A DNA stretch of 5,160 nt from Methanobacteriota archaeon (GTDB lineage Archaea > Thermoplasmatota > Poseidoniia > Poseidoniales > Poseidoniaceae), in contig WTIV01000104.1 in assembly GCA_011525095.1 (NCBI GenBank), positions 1 through 5,160 of the forward strand, read 5' to 3'. Position numbers and translations under genes: made by a program. This document shows, piece after piece, positions 1 to 5,160 of this stretch. The first letter of the stretch is position 1. Every line of letters begins with the position of its first letter. Below the pieces are notes generated by a model. The model worked only from the letters and a program-made list of their open reading frames with translations. It had not been told where the DNA came from and did not search any database.

Positions 1-1156
1 CACCTCCTAGTCGAGTTTGCTTAGGATGCATTTCTCCATCCTTACAAATCAGAACGCCTCCCATTCCTGGCACGTGGAAATCATTTCCTTCTGGCGCTCC
101 GACTAGAATATCATCTTCTTCTGAGATTTGGAATCCATTTTCTTTGTCAACCAAACTTGTAATGAAGGTTGTAAGGTTGTTCGAATAAAGCATTGATGCT
201 GTGTTAGCAAGTGTTCCAGGAAGGTTTGATGTTCCTACGATTATGACTCCGTTCTTTGTAGTGTGTACTTCTCCTGCCTTTGTAAGTTCGCAGTTTCCAC
301 CAACATCAGCATTCATGTCAACGACTACAGCACCAGACTTGAAGTTCTCAACCGCTGAAGCAGGAACAGTAATTGGTGCAGGTCTGCCAAAGATACGTGC
401 TGTCGTGACAATGATATCAGCGTCACTTGCAACTTCACAAACTCTGTCATTTACCTTCTGAATAAATTCAGGCGTGAGTGGTTTTGCATATCCTGCTTCA
501 TCCTCGAAATCATCCATTCCGTCAACTTCAATGAAACGACCACCAACAGATTCAATCTGCTCTGCAGCAGATTTTCTTACGTCGGATGCATAAACTACTG
601 CACCAATCCTCTTAGCAGTAGCAATTGCTTGCAATCCCGCAACACCAGAGCCCATGATTACTACCTTAGCAGGTCTAACTGTACCTGCAGAGGTTGTCAT
701 CATCGGTATTCCGCGTGGAACATGAGCTGCTCCAAGAAGTACGGCTTTGTATCCAGCCAAGTTGTCTTGTGATGAGTTAACGTCCATCGATTGTGCTCTG
801 GACAATCTTCTTGGAATCATATCCATACTCATCAATGTAATACCACCATCGATGCATGCTTGGACTTTTTCAGGATGCCTAAATGGGTCAGCAACGCATG
901 CGACAATTTGGCCCTTAGATAACTCAGATGTATCTGGCAGACGGATTGAAATTACGATTTGACACGCCATTACGTCCTTTCTTGTACCAATGCTAGCGCC
1001 TGCATCTGTGTAGTCGGAGTCAGAATAATTTGCTGCTGTTCCTGCACCCTTTTCTACAATGACTTCGAAACCAGCTTTTTGCAATTTTTTCATGCTCCCG
1101 GGTACAATAGCGACTCTGGTTTCACCTTCTGGCTCCATTGGAACTCCAATCTTCAT
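1..1156 (-). CDS. pntA: NAD(P) transhydrogenase subunit alpha-1 (soluble NAD-binding part), C-terminal end cut by the window
   Basis: This is the soluble domain I of the proton-translocating transhydrogenase, which binds NAD(H) on the cytoplasmic face and passes hydride to NADP+ in the beta subunit, driven by the proton gradient. 385 codons are visible without a stop. The N-terminus (MKIGVPMEPEGETRVAIVPG) is typical of the alanine dehydrogenase/PntA family. The RQD loop is intact, with R117, Q122, D125 and S128 matching the residues known from the Rhodospirillum rubrum enzyme. The Rossmann motif GSGVAG lies at 169-174 and the NAD-selecting acid is D192. The stretch near 279-320 (VVVDMNADVGGNCELT, VGTSNLPG) also fits. 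Split alpha-1 subunits are about 384 residues long and end after a DG..HP motif, seen here at 373-378, so only a few residues should be missing. The membrane alpha-2 and beta subunits would lie to the left. The ATG has a GAGGTG ribosome site. A roughly 13-residue insertion sits near 354-367. The gene diverges from mdh. Identification is firm. Confidence 0.94.
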   Translation of the reverse strand, partial: MKIGVPMEPEGETRVAIVPGSMKKLQKAGFEVIVEKGAGTAANYSDSDYTDAGASIGTRKDVMACQIVISIRLPDTSELSKGQIVACVADPFRHPEKVQACIDGGITLMSMDMIPRRLSRAQSMDVNSSQDNLAGYKAVLLGAAHVPRGIPMMTTSAGTVRPAKVVIMGSGVAGLQAIATAKRIGAVVYASDVRKSAAEQIESVGGRFIEVDGMDDFEDEAGYAKPLTPEFIQKVNDRVCEVASDADIIVTTARIFGRPAPITVPASAVENFKSGAVVVDMNADVGGNCELTKAGEVHTTKNGVIIVGTSNLPGTLANTASMLYSNNLTTFITSLVDKENGFQISEEDDILVGAPEGNDFHVPGMGGVLICKDGEMHPKQTRLGG

Positions 1157-1161
1157 TTGAC

Positions 1162-1167
1162 CACCTC
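1162..1167 (-). promoter_or_regulatory. Ribosome binding site of pntA
   Basis: The minus strand reads GAGGTG, then five bases (GTCAA), then the ATG at 1156. It is a strong match to the complement of the archaeal 16S rRNA tail (CACCTCC). It fixes the pntA start. Confidence 0.75.
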
Positions 1168-1302
1168 AGCGATGCATGGAACGCACCCGCTGATTGTGGC
1201 GAATTGAATCCGGTTCTTGAACGACACGGTCGAGATTGAAAATTTAGGTGTTCGTAATTACACCACCTATCCTTATGGGCGGCCTACTCTTGGTTGTTGA
1301 TA

Positions 1303-1306
1303 GGAG
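1303..1306 (+). promoter_or_regulatory. Ribosome binding site that sets the mdh start
   Basis: GGAG (within TAGGAGAG) lies 10 bases before the ATG at 1317. It supports that ATG over the in-frame ATG at 1248, which would add 23 residues before the Rossmann fold. Confidence 0.65.
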
Positions 1307-1316
1307 AGTAATTTCT

Positions 1317-2255
1317 ATGGCAGCGGGAAGGAGGAAAATCGCAGTTATCGGAGCTGGAAATGTTGGTGCAACATGCGCATTTGTCTTGGCACAGATGAAA
1401 GTTGCAGACATCGTTTTGTTGGATATCTTTGAAGGATTTGCAAAGGGTAAGGCTCTTGATATGAGTCAAAACAGTAACGTCTTGAATTATGACGGTACAA
1501 TAACCGGTACAGCAGATTACAATGACATTGCTGGTAGCGATGTTGTGGTTGTTACGAGTGGTTTCCCGAGGAAGCCAGGAATGTCCCGTGAAGATCTAAT
1601 CGGAAAGAATGCGGAGATAATTTCTCAAGTCGGAGCAGGTATTCGAGACCATGCTCCAAATTCGACTGTGATTGTGGTCACCAATCCTCTGGACTTAATG
1701 ACTTACCACATGCAGAAAGTTACCGGATTCCCAACCAAACGTGTCATCGGTCAGGCAGGTGTGTTAGATAGCGCAAGAATGGCTCATTTCATCGCCTTGG
1801 AATTGAATTGTGCTGAAGAAGACATCTCCCCGATGGTCCTTGGTGGACATGGCGACACAATGGTCCCACTGCCAAGATACACAACTGTCGGTGGAATACC
1901 AATTACTCAGTTAATTCCTGAGGATAGAATTCAAGCAATTAGCGAGAGAACAGCAGGTGGCGGTGGCGAAATAGTAAAACTCCTAGAGAGAGGTTCTGCA
2001 TTCTATGCTCCAGGTTCAGCAGCTGCAATTATGGCAGAGTCCGTTCTAAATGACAGAAGGAGAGTGATTCCTGCGTCATGCCACCTGACAGGACAATATG
2101 GCTTAGACGATGTTTACATCGGTGTTCCTTGTATTATTGGGGCAAATGGTGTTGAGACAATTTTTGAGTTAGATTTGACTGATTCAGAGTTAGAATCACT
2201 ACAAGGATCTGGTAATTTTTACAAGAGCCAATTGAAAGATATCCTTGGATATTGA
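1317..2255 (+). CDS. mdh: Malate dehydrogenase, NAD-dependent, LDH-like type
   Basis: The enzyme interconverts malate and oxaloacetate with NAD(H) in the cytoplasm, in the TCA cycle or related anaplerotic steps. The 312-residue product has the family's usual length. Visible motifs in order are the Rossmann loop GAGNVG (12-17), D36 at the end of beta-2 (NAD preference), and SGFPRKPGMSR (81-91). R85 is at the position that separates malate from lactate dehydrogenases (Gln in LDH, Arg in MDH), and R91 is the mobile-loop arginine. Further along are VTNPLD with N123 (121-126), GQAGVLDSAR with D151 and R154, and GGHGDTMVPL with catalytic H178. The D151/H178 proton relay and three substrate arginines are all present, so it should be active. 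The ATG at 1317 is chosen because it has a GGAG site upstream and places GAGNVG at the normal distance. The gene diverges from pntA, consistent with shared control of NAD(P)H balance, which is inference. Confidence 0.96.
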   Translation: MAAGRRKIAVIGAGNVGATCAFVLAQMKVADIVLLDIFEGFAKGKALDMSQNSNVLNYDGTITGTADYNDIAGSDVVVVTSGFPRKPGMSREDLIGKNAEIISQVGAGIRDHAPNSTVIVVTNPLDLMTYHMQKVTGFPTKRVIGQAGVLDSARMAHFIALELNCAEEDISPMVLGGHGDTMVPLPRYTTVGGIPITQLIPEDRIQAISERTAGGGGEIVKLLERGSAFYAPGSAAAIMAESVLNDRRRVIPASCHLTGQYGLDDVYIGVPCIIGANGVETIFELDLTDSELESLQGSGNFYKSQLKDILGY

Positions 2256-2326
2256 ATATAGAGAACATTTCAACAATATTGTGAAACTTGTATTAGTAAC
2301 AACGGCGTGAGATAATCGGTGCTAGT
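2256..2326 (+). promoter_or_regulatory. Spacer with candidate promoter and operator for the cytochrome b gene
   Basis: The 71-bp gap after mdh contains a TATA-like GAATATA (2254-2260, overlapping the mdh stop). Just downstream is a near-perfect inverted repeat at 2268-2286, TTTCAACAATATTGTGAAA. Its core ACAATATTGT (2273-2282) is an exact palindrome; removing one A would make the whole an 18-bp perfect palindrome. A repeat sitting between a TATA element and the expected start, about 25 bases downstream, is the usual position of archaeal repressor sites. A second A+T stretch, TTGTATTA (2288-2295), is an alternative promoter element. A GGTG at 2318-2321, five bases before the GTG, may serve as the ribosome site. 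Function is inferred. Confidence 0.45.
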
Positions 2327-2917
2327 GTGGCCCACACAAAATTAGCTAAAACAATTCACTGGAGTTTCATTGTTCTATATGCTTATGGAATGTTCAAGCA
2401 GTTAGATGATATTTCTCAGTTAGAAGATAACGGACTTCTGATTTTTGAGGTTATATTTGCAAGCATATTCCTTCTTATTGTAATCATGAGATATTTCTAC
2501 ATGAGGAATGTAGGAACAATGCATGCATCTACAGTTCCTGTTCATCCAGTTCACAAATTCATTGCGAAGTCTGTACACACGTCAATGTACCTTTGTTTGA
2601 TTTTACTCCCACTTTCAGGTCTAGCGATAGCATTCCTATTCAAGCAAGGAATAGTCGATGGGCCTTTGCAGAATATTGCTATCGGAATACACGAATTCAC
2701 GGCTACCACGAGTTACGTGTTAATTGCAGTACACGTTTCAGCGGCAATATACTCTCGTGTCAAGGGTGAAGGTGTTTGGTCATCTATGGTACCGATTCTG
2801 AAAGAGGACGGGCCTTCAGAAAATGAGTATGTGAAGAAGATTGCAGAGTTCGAGAATGCAGTATACCAACATATTTCTACAACACTAGAATCATTTAGAT
2901 CTAAAGGTAGCGAATAA
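2327..2917 (+). CDS. Small membrane b-type cytochrome, cytochrome b561-like
   Basis: The predicted protein has 196 residues and four membrane helices, at about 10-24, 37-59, 80-105 and 117-143. It resembles the bacterial cytochrome b561/CybB and hydrogenase cytochrome b subunits, which carry two hemes and move electrons between quinones and a partner. Histidines stand where the family places heme ligands: H11 in the KTIHW start, H84 in KSVHTSMYLCLILLPLSG (typical of helix 3), and H122 and H136 around helix 4. The sequence VKGEGVWSSMVP after helix 4 also matches the family's end. A tail of about 40 residues (157-196) beyond that point is longer than usual, charged and probably helical. The start is GTG, the only reasonable one because an in-frame TAA lies 30 bases upstream. 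No partner gene is visible, so its electron donor and acceptor are unknown. Family call is likely; exact role is open. Confidence 0.75.
   Translation: MAHTKLAKTIHWSFIVLYAYGMFKQLDDISQLEDNGLLIFEVIFASIFLLIVIMRYFYMRNVGTMHASTVPVHPVHKFIAKSVHTSMYLCLILLPLSGLAIAFLFKQGIVDGPLQNIAIGIHEFTATTSYVLIAVHVSAAIYSRVKGEGVWSSMVPILKEDGPSENEYVKKIAEFENAVYQHISTTLESFRSKGSE
2894..2905. repeat. 12-bp perfect palindrome at the 3' end of the cytochrome b gene
   Basis: TTTAGATCTAAA is its own reverse complement. It lies in the last codons of the cytochrome gene, 15 bases before a second inverted repeat. One such 12-mer is expected by chance in a sequence of this size, so it counts only because of its position at a convergent junction. 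Confidence 0.4.
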
Positions 2918-2920
2918 CAA

Positions 2921-2936
2921 TTCAAATCAATTTGAA
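2921..2936. terminator. Inverted repeat between convergent genes, possible two-way terminator
   Basis: TTCAAAT and ATTTGAA are separated by CA, giving an A+T-rich stem of about six pairs with a four-base loop. It sits between the stop of the cytochrome gene (2917) and the last codons of ygfZ, including the ygfZ stop at 2927-2929. Archaeal termination relies mainly on U-rich tracts and does not need a hairpin, and no long T run is visible, so the terminator role is tentative. Confidence 0.35.
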
Positions 2937-3583
2937 GTTCTAACAATGGCCAATGAGTGGGTCTTGCCTAACGTTGTAGCATTTTCTACAGGGTTTTCTA
3001 GCCTAACCAATTCTTTTCCTTGCCTGCCTCTACTTCGCATTCTAGCAAGTATCTCCTGTCCAATGTAACATCCCTTTGCCTCATGCACTAAATGATCTAG
3101 ACCGCAGGCTAGTGGATGATTATTGGATGTAATTTCTAGTCCCTGGTGAGGTATCATATTCATCACCCGATATTCATTAAAGTCTTGCAAATCCATCGTT
3201 TCATCAATAATTTCAGAATTGGGCGCAACCAAAATCCACCCTCTCCAAGTATTGCGTTTTGTTACACTGTCTGCAACATCAATATCCGAAGTCGACAAAT
3301 ATACAGAATTATTTTGAGATGCATCTCCAATATGGATATCTTGACCTAGAATTCTCTTGTGCATATGTTCCAGAACATCATTCTTGAAAGGACTGTGACC
3401 AACTAAGGCCAAGAATTCTCCCATGTCGATTACATCAACCATGTCAATTACTTTTGCAGATGTTGTGGTAAAAACCGTACAGCAATCTCCTTCAACCTTG
3501 TTTGTTGAGAGTCCGTCTATGAATTTCAGACGGTCCGAACCTCTGATGATTAATACATAGGAGTTCAGTTTAATGACGCCCAT
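2927..3583 (-). CDS. ygfZ: YgfZ/Iba57-type folate-binding Fe-S cluster maturation protein
   Basis: The 218-residue product belongs to the GcvT-like (aminomethyltransferase fold) family. It carries the YgfZ signature KGCYIGQE at 170-177, with the conserved cysteine at C172. Bacterial YgfZ and mitochondrial Iba57 bind tetrahydrofolate and act with A-type carriers in [4Fe-4S] maturation and repair in the cytoplasm or matrix. The N-terminal part follows the family: a GSDRLKFIDGLSTNKVEG segment near 15-32, then TTTSAKVIDMVDVI near 39-52. The protein is short: E. coli YgfZ has about 326 residues, and here only 41 follow the signature. The closing strand (TLGKTHSLAIVR) looks retained while the middle of the C-terminal barrel is missing. 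The ATG at 3583 is preferred over one at 3634 because the longer form would overlap the A-type carrier gene by 41 bases; the chosen start leaves a 10-base gap and has a GAGTGAT element upstream. It follows the A-type carrier gene, its expected partner. Confidence 0.88.
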   Translation of the reverse strand: MGVIKLNSYVLIIRGSDRLKFIDGLSTNKVEGDCCTVFTTTSAKVIDMVDVIDMGEFLALVGHSPFKNDVLEHMHKRILGQDIHIGDASQNNSVYLSTSDIDVADSVTKRNTWRGWILVAPNSEIIDETMDLQDFNEYRVMNMIPHQGLEITSNNHPLACGLDHLVHEAKGCYIGQEILARMRSRGRQGKELVRLENPVENATTLGKTHSLAIVRTSN

Positions 3584-3593
3584 TGAATCACTC

Positions 3594-3974
3594 TCAAGAG
3601 AATGATTCACCACAGCCACAGGAACTTGCGGCATTTGGATTGTTTATTTTGAAACCGCCACCCATTAATCGGTCAACATAATCGATTTCTATTCCATCAA
3701 GTAGGTGAGAAGATGCATTTGGAACTAGAACTCTGAATCCATCAACGCTCAATTCCTGGCAATCTTGGTCGGTTGATTCTACAATTTGTAAATCATACAT
3801 GTATCCGGAGCAGCCGCCAGATAACACTCCGACAAGTAAAGCGTGGGACATATCGCCATCGAATGCTGAATCAAGCATTTCCTTTGCCTTGGTTGTAATC
3901 GTTAATGTTACATTCACGACCTCTGGTTTGTTCAAAACAATAGCAGGCGCGGTGTCGCATGTGTTACAGTCCAT
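3594..3974 (-). CDS. iscA: A-type iron-sulfur carrier (IscA/ErpA/HesB family)
   Basis: A-type carriers accept Fe-S clusters from a scaffold and deliver them to target proteins. The 126-residue product has the full family pattern: GVLSGGCSGYMYDL with C55, the middle block SSHLLDGIEIDYVDRLMGGGF (88-108), and NNPNAASSCGCGESF with C119 and C121. These three cysteines are the known cluster ligands. The sequence does not say whether it is closest to IscA, ErpA or SufA, so the symbol is generic. An N-terminal extension of about 20 residues begins MDCNTCDTAP with a CxxC pair (C3, C6), which ordinary A-type carriers lack. The ATG at 3974 has GGAG four bases upstream and lies 43 bases after the stop of the regulator gene; a longer in-frame start at 4088 would overlap that gene by 71 bases. 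The ygfZ gene begins 10 bases downstream, so the two are probably co-transcribed. Confidence 0.94.
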   Translation of the reverse strand: MDCNTCDTAPAIVLNKPEVVNVTLTITTKAKEMLDSAFDGDMSHALLVGVLSGGCSGYMYDLQIVESTDQDCQELSVDGFRVLVPNASSHLLDGIEIDYVDRLMGGGFKINNPNAASSCGCGESFS

Positions 3975-3978
3975 GATT

Positions 3979-3982
3979 CTCC
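3979..3982 (-). promoter_or_regulatory. Ribosome binding site that sets the iscA start
   Basis: On the minus strand GGAG is followed by AATC and the ATG at 3974. It supports this start over the longer reading frame beginning at 4088, which has no role other than overlapping the gene upstream. Confidence 0.65.
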
Positions 3983-4017
3983 GAGAAGGGAGAGGAATAT
4001 CAATCTGTGTGTATAAA

Positions 4018-5160
4018 TCAACTAATCGTGGTAATTTTGAATTCGCAATGATCTTCTCCACGCGAGGTACAAAGTTGTTCACAGGCATTTACTTTGATGC
4101 CATATCTTTCTTTTACAATGCCTTCTAAAACACCTTCATCCATGTGACATAACACCGAACCCAATCTTGGGTCCCTATCTTGAGAATGGTTATCAATAAC
4201 GCTGACTAAATTGGGTGGCATTGCATCGATACTAATTTCACCCATTCCTAATTCTCTCCATTTTTGTATCAATTGGTCCCAAAATGTTTCCTCGTCGTTT
4301 TCGTTTCTGAGTTCTAATGCCAATTCTTGACCTATGCGTTGCCCTACAACTCTGAGAATGTCGCTCATGTCTATTCCCAACTCCCTAAGAGATGCTGCCG
4401 ATAAACCAAGAGTTGTTGGCTCGCCAGGTCTTCTCGAAACCAGATTAGTAAACCTTGAACCAGATTCTTTACCGATGATTTTTCTTAGTCGTTCATAAAA
4501 CGATCCATCCCCAATTTTCAGACTAAGTGGTTCTGTTATCATTCCATCAACTAGCCTTGCTTTTGCAGCAGCATAATCCACTCCACCACTCCATTGGACT
4601 TTGAGTAGTTCAAGTTGTGCTTCCATATAGTCTACAGACTCTATTAACAATGCAGTATCGTCCTTACCGCGACCAGTTGGATTTTCTTCGGAGTTTACTA
4701 TCTGTATACCTACATCTTCGTCAACATAAACACCCATTTGTGCTTGGTTGTCTAAGTGACGAATTTCAATGCGGTCATCTAGTTGGTCGAAGAATCTAAT
4801 CGTACGACTATCAACATCCGCTAAAACTCGAATTTCTATGCCCCTGTTTAGGGCCTCATTGATCGTATCAATGATACCTGAGCGCATTAGATGAAGGATG
4901 CCCCACTTTGAGAGCATCATCCATACCATCGATTCAGATTCTTCGACTACGTTTTCTATAGTGCCATAGATGCTGTGTCTGTCTTTAATCACTGAAAACA
5001 ACGGTTCTTGAGTTTGCTTGTAAAGATTTGAATTTATTATGACAGAATTTTCATTTATCTCACTTAGATGCTGCTGTAACCTTCTAACATTTGCTTCTTC
5101 TCTTATGATTAATTGCTTGAATACGTCAGATATCTGTAGCCCAGAAAACCTCATCGGTTT
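4018..5160 (-). CDS. TrmB-like transcription regulator with C-terminal V4R domain, N-terminus cut by the window
   Basis: 380 codons are visible and the frame stays open to the window edge. Positions here count from the internal ATG at 5154. The visible start (KPMRFSGLQISDVFKQLI...) looks like the stretch that follows the winged helix in TrmB regulators, a short PxxF-type segment leading into a coiled coil (about 8-35). The DNA-binding domain is therefore expected just off the window. Residues of about 60-190 resemble the phospholipase D-like sensor half of TrmB proteins (VWMMLSKWGIL, INEALNRGIEIRVLADVD, GVYVDEDVGIQIV), without catalytic HKD motifs. From about 210 to the end is a V4R-type (4-vinyl reductase) small-molecule-binding domain. 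Its typical closing pattern LCHMDEGVLEGIV then CEQLCTSRGEDHCEFKI carries C336, C358, C362 and C370, which could bind a metal. The gene precedes iscA by 43 bases on the same strand, so it may control that operon. The family call rests on motifs seen by eye; ligand and targets are unknown. Confidence 0.8.
   Translation of the reverse strand, partial: KPMRFSGLQISDVFKQLIIREEANVRRLQQHLSEINENSVIINSNLYKQTQEPLFSVIKDRHSIYGTIENVVEESESMVWMMLSKWGILHLMRSGIIDTINEALNRGIEIRVLADVDSRTIRFFDQLDDRIEIRHLDNQAQMGVYVDEDVGIQIVNSEENPTGRGKDDTALLIESVDYMEAQLELLKVQWSGGVDYAAAKARLVDGMITEPLSLKIGDGSFYERLRKIIGKESGSRFTNLVSRRPGEPTTLGLSAASLRELGIDMSDILRVVGQRIGQELALELRNENDEETFWDQLIQKWRELGMGEISIDAMPPNLVSVIDNHSQDRDPRLGSVLCHMDEGVLEGIVKERYGIKVNACEQLCTSRGEDHCEFKITTIS

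Larger units (their letters stand above)
1157..1316. promoter_or_regulatory. Divergent promoter region between pntA and mdh
   Basis: This 160-bp spacer separates two divergent genes, so it must hold both promoters unless transcripts start elsewhere. An A+T-rich island around 1236-1246 (TTGAAAATTTA) is the best TATA-like candidate on either strand. It stands about 70 bases before the mdh start and about 85 before the pntA start. Two short inverted repeats are present: GTTC-TT-GAAC at 1213-1222, and GGTGT at 1247-1251 with ACACC at 1260-1264 separated by 8 bases. The second lies just beside the A+T island and could be an operator. No coding signal is convincing here. Box assignments are guesses made by eye; only the divergent layout is certain. 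Confidence 0.5.

Noticed and set aside
201..461. Rightward open frame across the transhydrogenase gene
   Set aside because: It runs antisense to a well-conserved coding region of pntA, and its translation resembles no protein family.
1248..1316. Longer N-terminus for malate dehydrogenase starting at the ATG at 1248
   Set aside because: It adds 23 residues ahead of the Rossmann fold with no family counterpart. A GGAG site precedes the ATG at 1317, and the extra stretch covers the likely promoter leader.
3316..3327. Perfect palindrome GAGATGCATCTC
   Set aside because: It lies inside the ygfZ coding region. About one perfect 12-bp palindrome is expected by chance in this length, and nothing in its position suggests a function.
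3584..3634. Longer YgfZ starting at 3634
   Set aside because: It would overlap the carrier gene by 41 bases, and the added 17 residues do not resemble the family's start. The ATG at 3583 leaves a normal 10-base gap.
3975..4088. Longer A-type carrier starting at 4088
   Set aside because: It would overlap the regulator gene by 71 bases. The extra 38 residues match nothing in the family, and GGAG lies right before the internal ATG at 3974.
4858..4877. Overlapping inverted repeats ATTGAT-CGT-ATCAAT and GTATCA-A-TGATAC
   Set aside because: They are inside the regulator's sensor domain, far from gene edges, and are explained by the codons for GIIDTINE.
1..5160. tRNA, rRNA, CRISPR array, insertion sequence or phage genes
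   Set aside because: No spaced direct repeats, transposase motifs, terminal inverted repeats or tRNA-like cloverleaf were seen, and coding genes fill nearly the whole window.

Overview
The window holds six protein-coding genes packed at archaeal density, with no RNA genes, mobile elements or CRISPR. The best guess for the host is an aerobic, mesophilic, uncultured archaeon, for example a marine Group II euryarchaeote (Poseidoniales). The basis is a TrmB-like regulator fused to a V4R domain, Shine-Dalgarno elements of the GGAG and GAGGTG type, an A+T-leaning sequence, and aerobic-type genes (proton-translocating transhydrogenase, an A-type Fe-S carrier, YgfZ/Iba57). The lineage is an inference; archaeal origin is more secure than the order.

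Left part (1-2255): pntA, encoding the soluble NAD(H)-binding alpha-1 subunit of NAD(P) transhydrogenase, runs leftward and is cut by the window edge at or very near its C-terminus. It diverges across a 160-bp spacer from mdh, an LDH-like NAD malate dehydrogenase. Malate dehydrogenase yields or consumes NADH, and the transhydrogenase couples NADH to NADPH, so the pair fits redox balancing in central metabolism.

Middle (2256-2926): a 71-bp spacer with an operator-like inverted repeat leads into a rightward gene for a small four-helix b-type cytochrome resembling cytochrome b561. It converges tail to tail, 9 bp apart, on the leftward cluster. The junction carries an A+T-rich inverted repeat that may help end transcription from both sides.

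Right part (2927-5160): a leftward cluster reads, in transcription order, TrmB-like/V4R regulator (5' end off the window), A-type Fe-S carrier (IscA/ErpA type), and YgfZ/Iba57 folate-dependent Fe-S maturation factor. The last two are known partners in [4Fe-4S] protein maturation in bacteria and mitochondria. Here they sit behind a predicted transcription regulator whose V4R domain carries four C-terminal cysteines. This is the most interesting part of the window: a possible self-contained Fe-S maturation operon with its own ligand- or redox-sensing regulator. The sensing role is a hypothesis, not something the sequence proves.
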